Part shown: in pieces, positions 32,633-44,858 of the stretch
Layout: every line of letters starts with the position of its first letter
Numbering within the stretch: the first letter of the stretch is position 1
From: Aphis gossypii
Taxonomy: Eukaryota; Arthropoda; Insecta; Hemiptera; Aphididae
Length of the DNA stretch: 64,000 bases
Direction: 5' to 3'
NCBI RefSeq assembly: GCF_020184175.1
Contig: NW_026083076.1
Coordinates: forward strand, 1-64,000
Translations under genes and position numbers: made by a program
The notes under the pieces: model-generated
What the model saw: only the letters and a program-made list of their open reading frames with translations
What the model was told of the DNA's origin: nothing
Databases searched by the model: none

Positions 32633-35600
32633 GAATATCTTATTTTTTATGAAAAACATATATACATTTAATATATAATACCAATAAAAACATAAATAGA
32701 CATACTATTTATCTAAAGATCTTAATAAACCATTACGAACACCAGCCTATATTACTGTTACTATTATTTCATGTTATACAAAAGAACGTTGTATATTATT
32801 ACTATAACTGAGGTCTATATAATATTTGTTTTTGCTATATATATATATATACATGTAAGTAATAATAGATAATATACCTACTTCATTTTATTAATGTATA
32901 TTTTTAAAAATCGTATTTTCCATATGATAAACACATCACCAATATTTTATTTTTAAATTCTTTATTTTTCTTCAGGTATTTTTACTAAAAACGTTTATAT
33001 TTCTAACAACAATTTATCTTTTCTTTCTCATTAATACAATTTTAATTTTTTTTCAGTTCAATCTCGCAATGGTCATAAGCGCTCATATCATAAGGAAAAT
33101 TCAAACGAAGCGGCAAATGCTAAAAAAGCACGTTTACTTCTTGTACAGTCTCCCGGCTTTATCGAAATTTCGTCTTCTGCAAATAGAAAAGTCGTATGGT
33201 ATTACGTGAAAAATTTCGAAAATATTCAAAACTATATTGAATTTTTTAATTCGATTAAATCTGAATTAGTCGAGTTACTAAAATCACAAGCGTCTAAACA
33301 TCCGATCAAGTTTAATTTAAAGCTGGAAGCTACATACAATATTCCGAATGTTGATAATTCAACAGAGAACCGTTCATTTAAGACCTCAGCCAGACCAATT
33401 TTTTCCAAAACTAGTGTACGGGAAATTGTTGAAGAAGGCATTATAAAATTAATGGCTGAGCAAGACGAATATTTTAGCAAGGGAAGTGGTTATACGCTAC
33501 AGTGTATTGACGGATTATTATTAGGCGTATATAAATATACGCCTATGAGCGCTTCCTCTTATACTCCGTTACCGGACTTCATCGAAAAGAAAAAAGCTGT
33601 AATCAACCCGCAAAACTCAGACCAACAGTGTTTCAAGTGGCTATATTAGCAAAACACGTTTCGGGAAATAACAAAAATCAAGTGGCTGAAAATTATACAA
33701 CGCACGAAGAAAAATATAATTTTTCTGATCTCACGTTCCCAACAAAATTACATCAGGTTAACATTTTTGAAAAAAATAATCCTAATGTAACTGTCAATGT
33801 TTACGGACTTGAAAAACATTTCCAACCACCGCAAAAATTTCCAAAATATGAAGTGTTTCCACTGAAGGTGGTAGATGAAGAAAAAACAGATCATTTCGAC
33901 TTGTTACTAATAACCGATGATGAAAATTCTCATTTTACCTACATCTCTAATTTTTCCCGACTTGTGCGATCACAGAAAACCCGACATAATGGACGTGCTG
34001 TATTTTGTAAACGATGCTTTACATCGTTCGAACCTCTAAATATTAATAAATACGAATTAAATGAGCGCATACGATTTGAAGAACACAAGTTAATATGCGT
34101 AACACATAAACCAATTTTACCTCGAATGCCTGCTCCTGGATCGATGTTAGAATTCGACGCATGGAAAAAAACTCAACGACATCCGATAGTTATATATGCT
34201 GATTTTGAAGCACTACTAAGAAAATCCGATGAAAAATGTGGGAACAATACAAAAGCTATTCAAAAACACGAGGCCATGAGTTATGGTTTTATGGTTAAAG
34301 CAAATAACGAAGTTCCCGCAGAACTGCTTGAACAATTTAATATTCCAACTTCACCTATAATTTTTTGTGGCGATGAAGATAATCAGAATGTGGGTGAACA
34401 TTTTGTGAAGAGTATCGTTGAAATAGCAGAAAACATTGAAAAATTACTACAAACCAACATACCAATAACCTTTACTGCAGAACAACAACAAGCACATAAT
34501 TTATGTAAGACATGTAATTTATGTAAAAACGGTTTCTCTGTGGGAAACCATAAAGTTGCTGATCACTGTCACTTATCGGGTAAATTTCGACAAACATTGT
34601 GTAATACCTGCAACCTCAAGCTTCAAACACCAAATTTTGTACCATGTTTTTTTCACAATTTATCTAATTATGATGCACATTTTATTGTAACTGAACTCGG
34701 TCTCGATGTGAAAAAAATTCTGTTATACCAAACAGTGAAGAAAAATTCATCTCATTTTCAAAACACGTTTCCAATAACTTTTCAATACGGTTCATCGACA
34801 CATTAAGATTTGGCTTCAAGTTTATCAACACTCTCGGAAAATTTATTAACACCAGGGTTCGAAAAGTTTAGAGAAACAGCTAAACATTTTAATGCCGCAG
34901 ACTTGCCACTCGTTACTCGTAAAGGTGTTTACCCTTATGAGTATACGGATGGTTGGAACAAGCTGGAGCAAACCCATTTACCAGAGAAAGCAGATTTCTA
35001 CAGTACACTAACAGAATCACATATACAAGAAGAAGATTATGAACATGCAAAAACTGTTTGGAGTCACTTTGGTTGCAAGACTTTGGGTGAATACAGTGAT
35101 CTATATCTGAAAATTGATGTTTTATTGTTGGCTGACGTGTTTGAGAACTTCAGAGACCTATGTTTAACCACATACTGTTTGGACCCATCTTTTTACTATA
35201 CAGCACCAGGATTCTCCTTTGATTGTATGTTAAAATATACCAGAGTCAAATTAGAGTTACTCACTGAGTATAATATGCTCCTGATGATTGAAAAGGGTAA
35301 TAATAATAATTATATATAAAAATTTACATATATAATATATATAAATTTATTATAGGAATTCGAGGCGGTTTGACACAAGCAAGTATGAGGTATGCTAAAG
35401 CTAATAATGAAAAGACCCTAGATTATGATCCAACAAAGTCCAAATCATGGTTAATTTATCAAGATTGTAAGTATACATATACATATATTTTATTATTTTT
35501 TAATATTAATTTATTTTTTTAGGTAATAATCTGTACGGTTGGGCAATGTCACAACACATGCCCTATGGTGGTTTTAAGTGGGTTGAACCTAAACTAGAAG

Positions 35601-36961
35601 GGCTGAATGATTTGAACGATACATCACCCATCGGACGGATATATGAAGTTGACATTACTTATCCGAAAGAACTCCATGATAAACACAACGACTTACCTTT
35701 CCTTCCTCAAAACGGTATCCCAGCTGGTTCAAAAGTTAAAAAACTTATGGCAACACTTCAGTCGAAAAAAAACTATATTATTCATTACCGAAACCTTCAG
35801 CAAGCTATAGCCAATGGACTCATAGTTGAAAAAGTAAATGTATAAATGTTTTTATTTTACATTTATAATATAATTATTTTTTATTATAGGTTCATAGAGT
35901 TCAGTTTAATCAATCACCATGGCTGGCTCCATACATAGCACTAAACACAGAGATGCGAAAAAAAGCAGCAAATGACTTTGAGAAAGACTTTTTCAAACTT
36001 TTAAATAATGCGGTTTTTGGGAAAACCATGGAGTCTATACGGAAAAGAATAAAAATGGAACTGGTGTCTAGTGATCGTCGTTTACAAAAACTGATAAATC
36101 AGTCAACATTCAAACACTGTACCACATACAATGAAACTCTAAATGCAGTTGCATTAGAAAACAAAATCATTGATTTTTGTAAACCTATTTATATAGGTAA
36201 ATTACATTTATTTTAATTTTTATTGTTATATTAATATTTTAAATTTTTATCAGGTTTTGCAGTGCTGGAAATTTCCAAGTATTTAATGTATGACTATCAC
36301 TATAACGTAATGCAGAAACATTATGATGATAAAATTGAGCTCATGTATACAGATACAGGTAAATTAGTATTTTTATTAATTTATTATTTTAGATTCATTG
36401 GTATACTATATTCAAACTGATGATTTTTACAATGATCTGTTGAACAATCCAAACTTGTTGAATCGAATGGATACTGCAAATCTACCCCGTGACCACCCGT
36501 GTTACATTGCTGAGAGAAAGAAGATTCCTGGGCTATTTTCTGATGAAACCGATGGACGTATTATGAGAGAGTTTTGTGCTCTCCGTGCAAAGTCCTACGC
36601 TTACATTTTAGAAGATAAGGAGAAAATCAAAGCAAAAGGAATCCGTGGACATGTTGTTAGAAACCACATGACTTTTCAAGATCATAAACGATGTTTGTTT
36701 GGTGATACCAGTTTGGAAGTAACAACGTCAAACGTCTCTATCCGTTCATTCAAGCACAAATTAAAGACCATCAAATCCGATAAATTAACTTATAACAGTT
36801 TTGATGATAAAAGGGTTATACTTGAAGACAAAGTACACACCCTAGCTCATGGACACTATTCTATAGAGTGAGTATATAAATATATATATATATTTTAATT
36901 ATTTTTAATTAATAATTTTGAATTTTATAGGGAGGAACTCGAAGCAGAACTAGATAGTTAG
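31875..36961 (+). pseudogene. Polinton DNA polymerase B, multi-exon, with N-terminal zinc fingers
   Basis: Protein-primed family-B polymerase with 3'-5' exonuclease. Exons: ~31831-32023 (two C2H2 fingers, CVCDKAF...H and CSICSEIFTRRDNLIRH), 32112-32207, 33057-~35319, ~35350-35465, 35523-35833, 35890-36195, 36254-36358, ~36393-36870 and 36931-36961. Exonuclease motifs: IYADFEALL (~34193), NYDAHF (~34667), YLKIDVLLLADVFE (~35105). A Cys/His-rich CKTCNLCK...HCHLSGKF segment precedes ExoII. Polymerase motifs: A (NNLYGWAMSQ), B (LLNNAVFGKT), and C, DTDS, split by the intron at 36359-36392. Breaks: one G lost near 33642, and paired frame changes between ~34720 and 34815 that include a stop. The left piggyBac block cuts the 5' end. 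Confidence 0.85.
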
Positions 36962-37536
36962 TTTTTTGTAAATACTCCTGTATATATTTTTGTAAAGATT
37001 ATGCCTGTAATATAATTTTTTTTTTGTAAATATATTTTACTATAAATTATTTCTTTGTAAATACTTCTGTATACATTTTTATACTTATTGAATTTTTGTA
37101 AATATTTTTTCTATAAATTATTTCCATATATTATATATTATATATATTTTTGTAAAGATTATTTTTTTAAATATTTTTTAAAGTATAGTAAGATTAGATA
37201 GAAATCAAACTCATTTTTAAAATAAGGTGAAATGTCTCTATTAATATTAATTAGTTGATTATTTTGTAAAATATCTCTATAGATATTAAATTGTTTGTAA
37301 TAAAGTCACTTATCCTAATTCGAATCTTTTTAGTATTTTTGTTACATTGTTTCCTTTTCTCACATGTGTTATTCTTTATATTTTATCTCTGAAATCTGAA
37401 TTAATAACAAAGAAAAAAATCATCATACATAGGTAAGTAGAAAAATACGTAAAAATATAGGTAATTTTTATCATTCCTTATTAAAAATAGAAATTCTAGA
37501 ATTCATCAGCGTTAAATGTATAGCATATTGAACGAT

Positions 37537-37585
<49 letters not shown>

Positions 37586-38598
37586 CCGATTAATACCATC
37601 ATCATCATAATCATCTTCACATAATACCTAATTGACAAAAATAAATAAATACTTTCATATAAACATCAACACATTTTGCTAAATTTCTTATAAAATCATG
37701 TAAAAACTAAAAATATCATAATTTAGATAAAATCATGTAATACTATCATAAATTTCAATGAATACACATATAAATAATACATATTATATTATTACATAAG
37801 TCGAAATGTCCTAAAGACCATGCAACATACATAAACCCCCATAGTTTCATTGAAACTAGTGTATTCTTCATCATATATTTAATGAAAACTTATTCAGAGT
37901 AAATTATTATCATTTTTTAATTTTACAGTAGTATACACACCATAAACCATAATTAGTTAACTATTACCAATAATTTATAGGTTAACTTGCTTGGCATAGG
38001 TAACGTATGAATTTTACAAAAATACCCAGAGACTATTTAAAACCATTTTTTCTTCTTAAATAAATATTTTTTATATAATAATTTTTACTAAAAAATCCAC
38101 GTATTAAATCATCATTCTTGCATACTTCAATACAAAAAGTTATAAATATTTAATAATTTCGACAAAAACATGGACAATTTTCATCACACATTATTAAAAT
38201 TAGTAATTCTCAGCTTCATTAGATGATAAATGTCTCGTATGATATTTAACTATACATGACTACACCATATGCATAACACGAACATATAAGTATCATTATT
38301 GTAGATTAAAACATACATATATGTTATAATTTCGTTAAAAATAGTAGGTACCTATATATTATATTTTATATATATTCTGTTAAACCTAACCTAACCCTAT
38401 GGTACATGGAAAGCTCATAGATGGTAGGTAGGTACCTACAAAAAGAACATCTCAATATCAAAAAAAGTATTATATAAAAGTGTCTATAATATTATAATTA
38501 GAGAAGAGCACGAATTTTTGAACAGTTATAAAGTTTCAGATGGGTTGAGTTAGGTTAGTCTCTTTTGGGTTAAAAAAAAAAAAAAAATAATAATAATA
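36962..38598. other. AT-rich noncoding interior of the second Polinton
   Basis: In a complete Polinton the remaining genes would be here, but I see no ORF with coding character. Degenerate TTTTTGTAAATA units follow the PolB stop, a pure (CA)n tract lies at 37541-37583, and a poly(A)/(TAA)n run at 38572-38600 abuts the inner edge of the right TIR. Confidence 0.75.
37541..37583. repeat. (CA)n microsatellite
   Basis: Pure CA dinucleotide run of about 21 units in the noncoding interior. Confidence 0.95.
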
Positions 38599-39123
38599 AT
38601 AAAGCCGGGAGACTGTACAAGAAGTAAACGTGCTTTTTTAGCATTTGCCGCTTCGTTTGAATTTTCCTTATGATATGAGCGCTTATGACCATTGCGAGAT
38701 TGAACTGAAAAAAAATTAAAATTGTATTAATGAGAAAGAAAAGATAAATTGTTGTTAGAAATATAAACGTTTTTAGTAAAAATACCTGAAGAAAAATAAA
38801 GAATTTAAAAATAAAATATTGTGTGAGTGTTATCATATGGAAAATACGATTTTTAAAAATATACATTAATAAAATGAAGTAGGTATATTATCTATTATTA
38901 CTTACATGTATATATATTATATAGCAAAAACAAATATTATATAGACCTCAGTTATAGTAATAATATACAACGTTCTTTTGTATAACATGAAATAATAGTA
39001 ACAGTAATATAGGCTGGTGTTCGTAATGGTTTATTAAGATCTTTAGATAAATAGTATGTCTATTTATGTTTTTATTGGTATTATATATTAAATGTATATA
39101 TGTTTTTCATAAAAAATAAGATA

Positions 39124-39160
<37 letters not shown>

Positions 39161-40206
39161 ATATATTATGTATAATATGATCAAATATATTTATTAAAAT
39201 ATCTGTTTATACTTAAAAATATAATAAATTAAAATTATTTATGTATGTTTTAATAGCGTTGTGATAATAATCGTATGGAAATATTATCAATTAATATATT
39301 ACTACATGAAAATTTATCAAAATTATTGAACAATTTTATGAACATTTTCAACATATATATATATATATATATACATCATCTTAACGGGATTAACTATAAT
39401 TATGGGATTTATCAGGATTTTATCTAAATTATTATATGTTTTCCATGATTTTATACGACTTTGTATATTTTATTAATTGTTCTATTTTTTATAAAATAAA
39501 ATAAGAACCTATGTTATATATAAAGTTATGAATAATATATTTACCATCATAATCGTAAATTTGTTCAGCTGGTTTAAACAAATCTTGAATTTCTCGCTTG
39601 GTTATGGTTGGTTGTTGTTGTTGGATTATAATATTTGAAAATGAAAATAGTATTATTTATTATTAATTTGATTATGAATATTTTATCTAATAAATTTGTA
39701 AATTTTTATTGTGAAAAAAAAAACTTACGATGTTTTTCTTTTTTATGTCTGATGAGGTTATCTCTTCGCGTGAATATTTCTGAGCAAATACTGCATACGA
39801 TTTTAGTGGGTGATTCGTGTGACTTGGCATGTCTATGTAGATTTTTGATCAATGTAAAGGCTTTATCGCATACACAACGCGAAACAAGACTGTACCCTTC
39901 AACGAATATATGGGTAATGAATTATAAAAAAATTGTACTTTAAATAACAGTATGAAATAGTTAGGAACTTAGGAACTCTGAATTAACACGATTTGACACT
40001 TGAAGGGTAGTACATGGACTGATTTCATTTTGCTTCATGCACTACTTTTTTATTCACCGACAATACTCGAATATGACTCTGCAGGTCTGTACATGTTTGT
40101 ATTTGGAACGGACTTGGTGACAGGGATACCACATCCCTCATTATGGGTTTGTTATGGACAATGTATGTCTGAAAAGGTTTAATGTATGTGAAGCTGTTAT
40201 GTGTGT

Positions 40207-40261
<55 letters not shown>

Positions 40262-40956
40262 ATTCCTATGCATAACGTATGATTTAGCTAGGTACTTATT
40301 CGTAAATGAATAAAATAGGTATCGATATGTTAACTATATATAATATGTTTGATTGTTGTGTATGTGTGATGTAAGATTACTTATGTAATCTGTGTGTGTA
40401 CTGCTTTTAGTATGTATGTGATGGTAAATATGTTATGTGTGTGTGTGTGTGTGTGTGTAAATAAAAGGGGAAGAAATATAATTGATTGGGAAGGGGAAAA
40501 ATATTTGATGGTCAGGTGTCATATTTAGTCACAATCAGAATATTATATACATTATTTTTCTTCAAAAGGTAAGGGGTTTGAAGGAGAAGGTATAAAATAT
40601 ATACCGGTTACGTGTAGGATCTGGTGATGGTGTTGGGTTTATGCGTGTTGCGGGTTGCCTATATTGAGTAATTAATACAAGTTTGGGAGGAGCTGTGTAG
40701 TTGTTGCCTATACAGGCCATACCTATCCTTTTACATGTAAAATTTAAGGGGGGGAGGAGATCTAGAACTCTCATTTTACACCTACTATGGTATTAATTCG
40801 TTTTCCAAGCAATATTGTTTTGTACTATCTAATATGTATCAAAAATTTTCTCGCGTTCGTTATAAATTGTTAAATTAACATATGTCAAAAGTGTCCATTG
40901 TGTGTTTATGATCCTGACGGATCCTTTATTTTCAAAATAAAGTCCTGAGTGATTGC
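38599..40956 (-). repeat. Right TIR of the second Polinton (~2.36 kb)
   Basis: Inverse copy of 27502-28636 plus 31831-33162, lacking the piggyBac block. It proves the 44-bp segment was single-copy before that insertion (at about 39875-39918). It contains a reversed copy of the PolB zinc-finger exons and their introns, truncated at the inner edge, so reading out of this arm would give only the N-terminal part of PolB. Confidence 0.88.
40200..40257. repeat. (GT)n microsatellite of the right TIR
   Basis: Counterpart of the (CA)n at 28196-28313; about 29 units with one interruption (GTATGT). Confidence 0.95.
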
Positions 40957-42204
40957 AGATATAAGAAATTTATCGGATCAGGTAATAAATAAAACAATTG
41001 AGGTAGATCATAAAACACGAATACAAGATTCATATTTGTTATTAAATTTATTATTAGGTCAGTATGCATTCGAGACCAATTATATATTGGAAATGATTAA
41101 TTTAGCCAGGGCAGGTCAAATACATGCGGGAGTTTTATCTATCGAGGCATTACATGAAAGCATGAAAAAAATTAAATTATCATTACCTAAAGGTACATCG
41201 TTACCGATTGATATTGATAATATTGACCCATATAACTTGTATCAATTATCAGAGGTCAGTGTTGTGTATCATAATCAATTACTGATGTTTAATATTAAGA
41301 GACCATTAGATCAACAGAATTTTATTTTGTATAATATAATTCCGATGCCGATTAACATTAAAAACAAACAGTTCGCGTACGTACAAAATACGTATGATTA
41401 TATTGCGATAAGTCCTTCTAATGAATATTTTACGACCTTTACACCACAACAATTAAACTCATGTAAAATATTAGTTAATTACTTTATCTGTTATGCTGTA
41501 CAACCTATACATTCTAAAAATGCAAATACTAACTGTGAAATGGCGTTATTTACGAAACAAAAGGAAAAAACGCAAATGTGTAAATATTTATATTTTGAGT
41601 TATATGGAAGTATATTTCATAAATTAGAATTTAAGAACACGTGGATCTATACCGTAGTACACGAGAATTTAGTACTAACATGTGGGGTAGACGAAAGGTC
41701 AGAAAATATAGAGCTAATAGGAACAGGGTTATTAACAATCGAAGAACAATGTAAAGGGTATGCAAGCCAAAATATATTGCAACCAGTTACATCGGTGCAA
41801 AATTCGCAATTAGTAGATAATATAATACCGGAAACAAAAAAAATTACGGTTGATCTAAAATTAAAGCAGGATGCTACGTTTAGTTACCATCATTTAAAAA
41901 TATGGGAAAAATTGAAAAACTACACGATTTGAATTCTATATCTAGTTCTTTGGATGACATAAATAAAGATATTGATTATCAAATTACAAAACAATCTGTA
42001 CACGAGGTACACAAAAATTATAACTATATGTTTTATAGCATTGTAATTTTGTTTATAATCTTATTTGTTTGTAGCATGTTAAAAAAATATTGTATTGTTT
42101 CAACATCACCTCCGGAACCATTACGCGATTATAACCCTGTACATTTTGACGCAACCAGAGTAACTGATTTATATAAAAAAAAAAATTTTTGTATGAAACT
42201 ATAA
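40957..42204 (+). pseudogene. env: gypsy envelope, F-like fusion subunit part, broken
   Basis: Errantivirus envelope of the baculovirus-F/gypsy Env family. The reading runs 40957-41932 (LLLGQYAFETNYILEMINLARAGQIH, the conserved helical region after the fusion peptide, and a Cys-containing ectodomain). The frame then shifts near 41905-41930, and 41902-42204 gives a short linker, a membrane anchor (FYSIVILFIILFVCSML, about 42030-42080) and a cytoplasmic tail. The signal peptide, F2-like part and the furin site/fusion peptide are not present on either side of the Polinton, so the N-terminal third looks deleted. It is not functional as found. Confidence 0.8.
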
Positions 42205-42265
42205 TTGTTTTAGAATTTAGGCATAGTATTTAAGTTCTTATTGTATCAAAATATAATTTCATTCT

Positions 42266-42278
42266 AGGGATGGAGGAA
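42266..42278 (+). promoter_or_regulatory. Polypurine tract before the 3' LTR
   Basis: AGGGATGGAGGAA directly precedes the TG of the 3' LTR, as expected for plus-strand priming. Confidence 0.75.
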
Positions 42279-42653
42279 TGTAATAATCCTTATTATTAGT
42301 ATATAAGTAATATGTAGAAGTATGTATGTACTGAAATTCGTTGACTTTGTTAAAAGTCCATATTATAGGAAAGCGTGTGCGCAGGTCAAAGGTGATGACT
42401 AGAAATAGAGTACACCTTGAGATCGTACGGACGTCATCATAATAAGGTGACTCCGAATAGCATAAATAGGAAAGTGTTAGACAAACTCGAGGAGTCGAAT
42501 TCGAGAGACGACGAGAGTACCTATGTACTTCTAAATCCAGAACAGACGTTTGTTATGTTTTAATAAATAAATACTTTGAATAATACAAACAATTGTGTAT
42601 TTTTATTATACATCTAATTCTATTTCGAGTGCTGAAGCGGACACGTTACAACA
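42279..42653 (+). repeat. 3' LTR of the gypsy element (375 bp)
   Basis: Same sequence as 16949-17309 with scattered substitutions and a short insertion near 42500 (GAGACGACGAGAGTACC region). It ends ACAACA, followed by the target copy ATAC. Confidence 0.93.
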
Positions 42654-43499
42654 ATACCTCTAAAACATTTATGCGGATTTTGCGAAGATTATAAAAAAAT
42701 ATTATTAAATTGCAATCAACAACTGATTTTAAATCGCTCGTCTACCGATTTAGACGCATTACGTATGACGCAAACCGGAAGCCCCGAAAACGTTGAAAAA
42801 ATAAAAAAATTACGATTGAATTGATTAAAGTGATATGGAAGATGCCTATAATCAGAGTTAATGATAAAGAAAAATTAAAACTGTTGAAAGGGATAGATTC
42901 ACTTAAAACGTTATCATGTGCGTTCAGAACCTGGGATTTATGTGAATATCCTGTACTACCATGAAATACTCCACATTCATGGACGATAAAGTCTAGCAGC
43001 TTGCTTGAAAAACCTAGATTTATTTTGTTTGGATTACAAACAGATAGAAAAAAAAATATAGAAAACGACGATAGGCGCTTTGACCACTGCCAACTAAAAA
43101 ATCTTAAGGTACACTTAAATTCTGAAGTGTTTCCATATGAAGACTTTCGTGCTGATTTTAAAAATAATACCATCAGCTTACTGTATAAAGCCTATACAGA
43201 CTTTCAAAAATCGTATTACGAGAGAGATTATTCTGAACCATTGTTTATCAAAAAATATTTTTCAAACATATGTTCCAATCGTCGTTGTCGATTTATCGCA
43301 TCAGAAATATAACGTAAAAGCATCGACCATAGACCCACGAGTAGAATTTGAAACGGATACGGTTATTCCTGAGAAAACTGCAGCTTATTGTTTAATTTTA
43401 CATGATCAGATTATAACTTATAACCCGACGAGAGGATCGCGACAGCAACGTGAGCTAGTTTTTCGGAGCAGTTATCACAGCTATTGTTATTGATAGTCA
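42654..43499 (+). pseudogene. Polinton major capsid protein, 3' part
   Basis: Continuation of the capsid gene broken at 16948; the frame rejoins through the shared ATAC. It has an in-frame stop near 42963 and at least one frameshift near 43250-43300. Late capsid features are clear: KPRFILFGLQTDRK near 43010, LNSEVFPYEDFRADF, and near the C-terminus IPEKTAAYCLILHDQIITYNP (43370-43430), typical of the second jelly roll of Polinton hexon-like proteins. The capsid gene ends near here. The outer Polinton TIR that should follow is not recognisable. Confidence 0.82.
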
Positions 43500-43523
43500 T
43501 TATCATCATAAGATTGTTATCAC

Positions 43524-44219
43524 TGTAACGTGCCACGTACAAGCAATTGAAAGATGTATTATGGAATGGATGTAGTCGTAAGAAATATAACCATCGAAAT
43601 ATTTCTAAGTGTTTTTATTCGGAAAATATTCTAAGTCCAATTGATTTAATAAATTAAACTGTGAAAAATATTCTAAGTCCAGGAGACATAAAGTATTAAA
43701 CTGGGTGACGTGAAGGTGCTTGCTCTAACTCTGGTGGATCACGTCTGAAATGTGCCTAATCTGGGCCCCCTTATATATCATACAGGGACTCCCGCGGTAC
43801 CTTCTGGTCCCTGATGGTCATCTGCACCTGCATCCGCTTCTTCCCACGCATTGCGTCATTCGCGCAACGTCGTGAGTCAATTATGTGTCTATAATCTTCT
43901 ACCGGGTGGGTAATTACGTACCTAGTTTATTCTACCGGGTGGTAATTACGCATCCACACATTTCACCAAATAGCAATCATATAGCCATTATTTCTAGCGG
44001 GTAGAAAGCATACGTGTGATGATACCTTTTGATTAGTTATCTTTTACCTTTCATTTTAGGTCCCAAATTGTTGGTCTATACTCGATCATTACTTGCTTAA
44101 CTGCTCACCCTTAGCATAATTATAGGGATGTTTGTTATGCCCCCTAGCGTTGTTGTTATTGTCGGTTACAGAATGTAATTTATATATTATATTTAATATA
44201 AGTATCAGAGCACGTTGCA
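43524..44219 (+). mobile_element. Solo LTR (696 bp), same family as 25615-26311
   Basis: TGTAACGTGCCACGT...GAGCACGTTGCA, flanked by TCAC at 43520-43523 and 44220-44223. It is near-identical over its length to the copy inside the gypsy integrase. It lies just after the Polinton capsid gene. Confidence 0.9.
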
Positions 44220-44223
44220 TCAC

Positions 44224-44858
44224 TAAATATTAAATTTGAAAAAGTAGATGATCAATTTATTTCTTACTTGCTGGTTTTTAATTGTAAATAGTGTTTAAAT
44301 CATAAGCTAACAAAAACAAGTTCATTAATTGTAAAGTCTGGTTCTAACAGCCCAAGTAGAAGCAATAGTGTAAAAAACATCTAGGTATCTAGGATTTTAT
44401 TATACAACTACATAGGCCCCATAAAATGATTCTCACCAGGGTTCCACAAAACCTAATTGCAGCACTGTATCCAAGTCGCAACTATAAAGATCTTACTGAT
44501 GGGTCAGTGCGATTTTAGGAATAACCGAAATTATATTATATAATACAAAAATTATTTATATTTTTTGAATATTCTTGGAGCCAAACATGTATACATTGTT
44601 TATATTGTGGGCTTAATGACATAGTTAAAATTAACAAAAAGAAAATATATTGTACCTTAAAATGTATTACTATTATTTGTGTAAGACAATCAAAAAATCA
44701 ATAAAATTGAAAATTATGTAAATAAAATAATAACTTAACAAACTACCTACTGGTTCTAAATAAAAACTTAACGAATAGGTAACTATACGTGTTTAAAATG
44801 AAGGTAAATTGAAAATAAAACAAATAAGATAAGTATACGTCAAGTACTAAAACATTAA
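44224..44858. other. Unrecognised AT-rich stretch
   Basis: No convincing gene. A short readable segment near 44425-44515 (LTRVPQNLIAALYPSRNYKDLTDG on the plus strand, described here only as a weak coding-like patch) ends in a stop and is not recognised. It may hold the right edge of the outer Polinton or the 3' flank of the SWIM-MULE. Confidence 0.4.

Larger units (their letters stand above)
27502..33162 (+). repeat. Left TIR of the second Polinton (interrupted)
   Basis: Two blocks, 27502-28636 and 31831-33162, together form the inverse of 38599-40956. The block holds (CA)n tracts, the 5' end of the PolB gene and its first introns. The piggyBac fragment with a 44-bp duplication separates the two blocks. 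The inner boundary lies within the third PolB exon at CGGCTTTAT. Confidence 0.85.
27502..40956 (+). mobile_element. Second Polinton: ~2.4 kb TIRs and PolB only, nested in gypsy env
   Basis: Inverted repeats start GCAATCACTCAGGAC at 27502 and end with the complement at 40956. They run inward to about 33162 (left, interrupted by a piggyBac fragment) and 38599 (right). Without the piggyBac block the element is about 10.2 kb. Its only gene is a PolB with spliced N-terminal exons that lie inside the TIR. No integrase, ATPase, protease or capsid gene is present, so it is a non-autonomous or internally deleted Polinton. A clean 6-bp target duplication was not seen (flanks CATGTGA / AGATAT). Confidence 0.8.
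16949..42653 (+). mobile_element. Ty3/gypsy errantivirus-like LTR retrotransposon carrying nested insertions
   Basis: Bounded by 5' LTR 16949-17309 and 3' LTR 42279-42653. The 4-bp target duplication ATAC (16945-16948, 42654-42657) lies inside the Polinton capsid gene, whose frame rejoins when the element is removed. Order: gag, protease, RT-RNase H, a macrodomain-like module, integrase, env. Subtracting the Sola-like element, a solo LTR and the second Polinton leaves about 7.3 kb, a normal errantivirus length. The two LTRs differ by about half a dozen substitutions and one small insertion, so the insertion is moderately old. Confidence 0.93.

Noticed and set aside
32380..32640. (TA)n runs as possible replication origins
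   Set aside because: Simple AT microsatellites inside a PolB intron, mirrored in the right TIR; no further origin-like structure.
39635..40273. 102-aa and 60-aa plus-strand ORFs in the right TIR
   Set aside because: Identical frames exist antisense in the left arm (about 32117-31827 and 28514-28332). They are shadows of the PolB exons and the noncoding TIR.
27502..40956. A 6-bp target duplication for the second Polinton
   Set aside because: Flanks CATGTGA and AGATAT do not match in any register within a few bases of the TIR ends; left as absent or lost.
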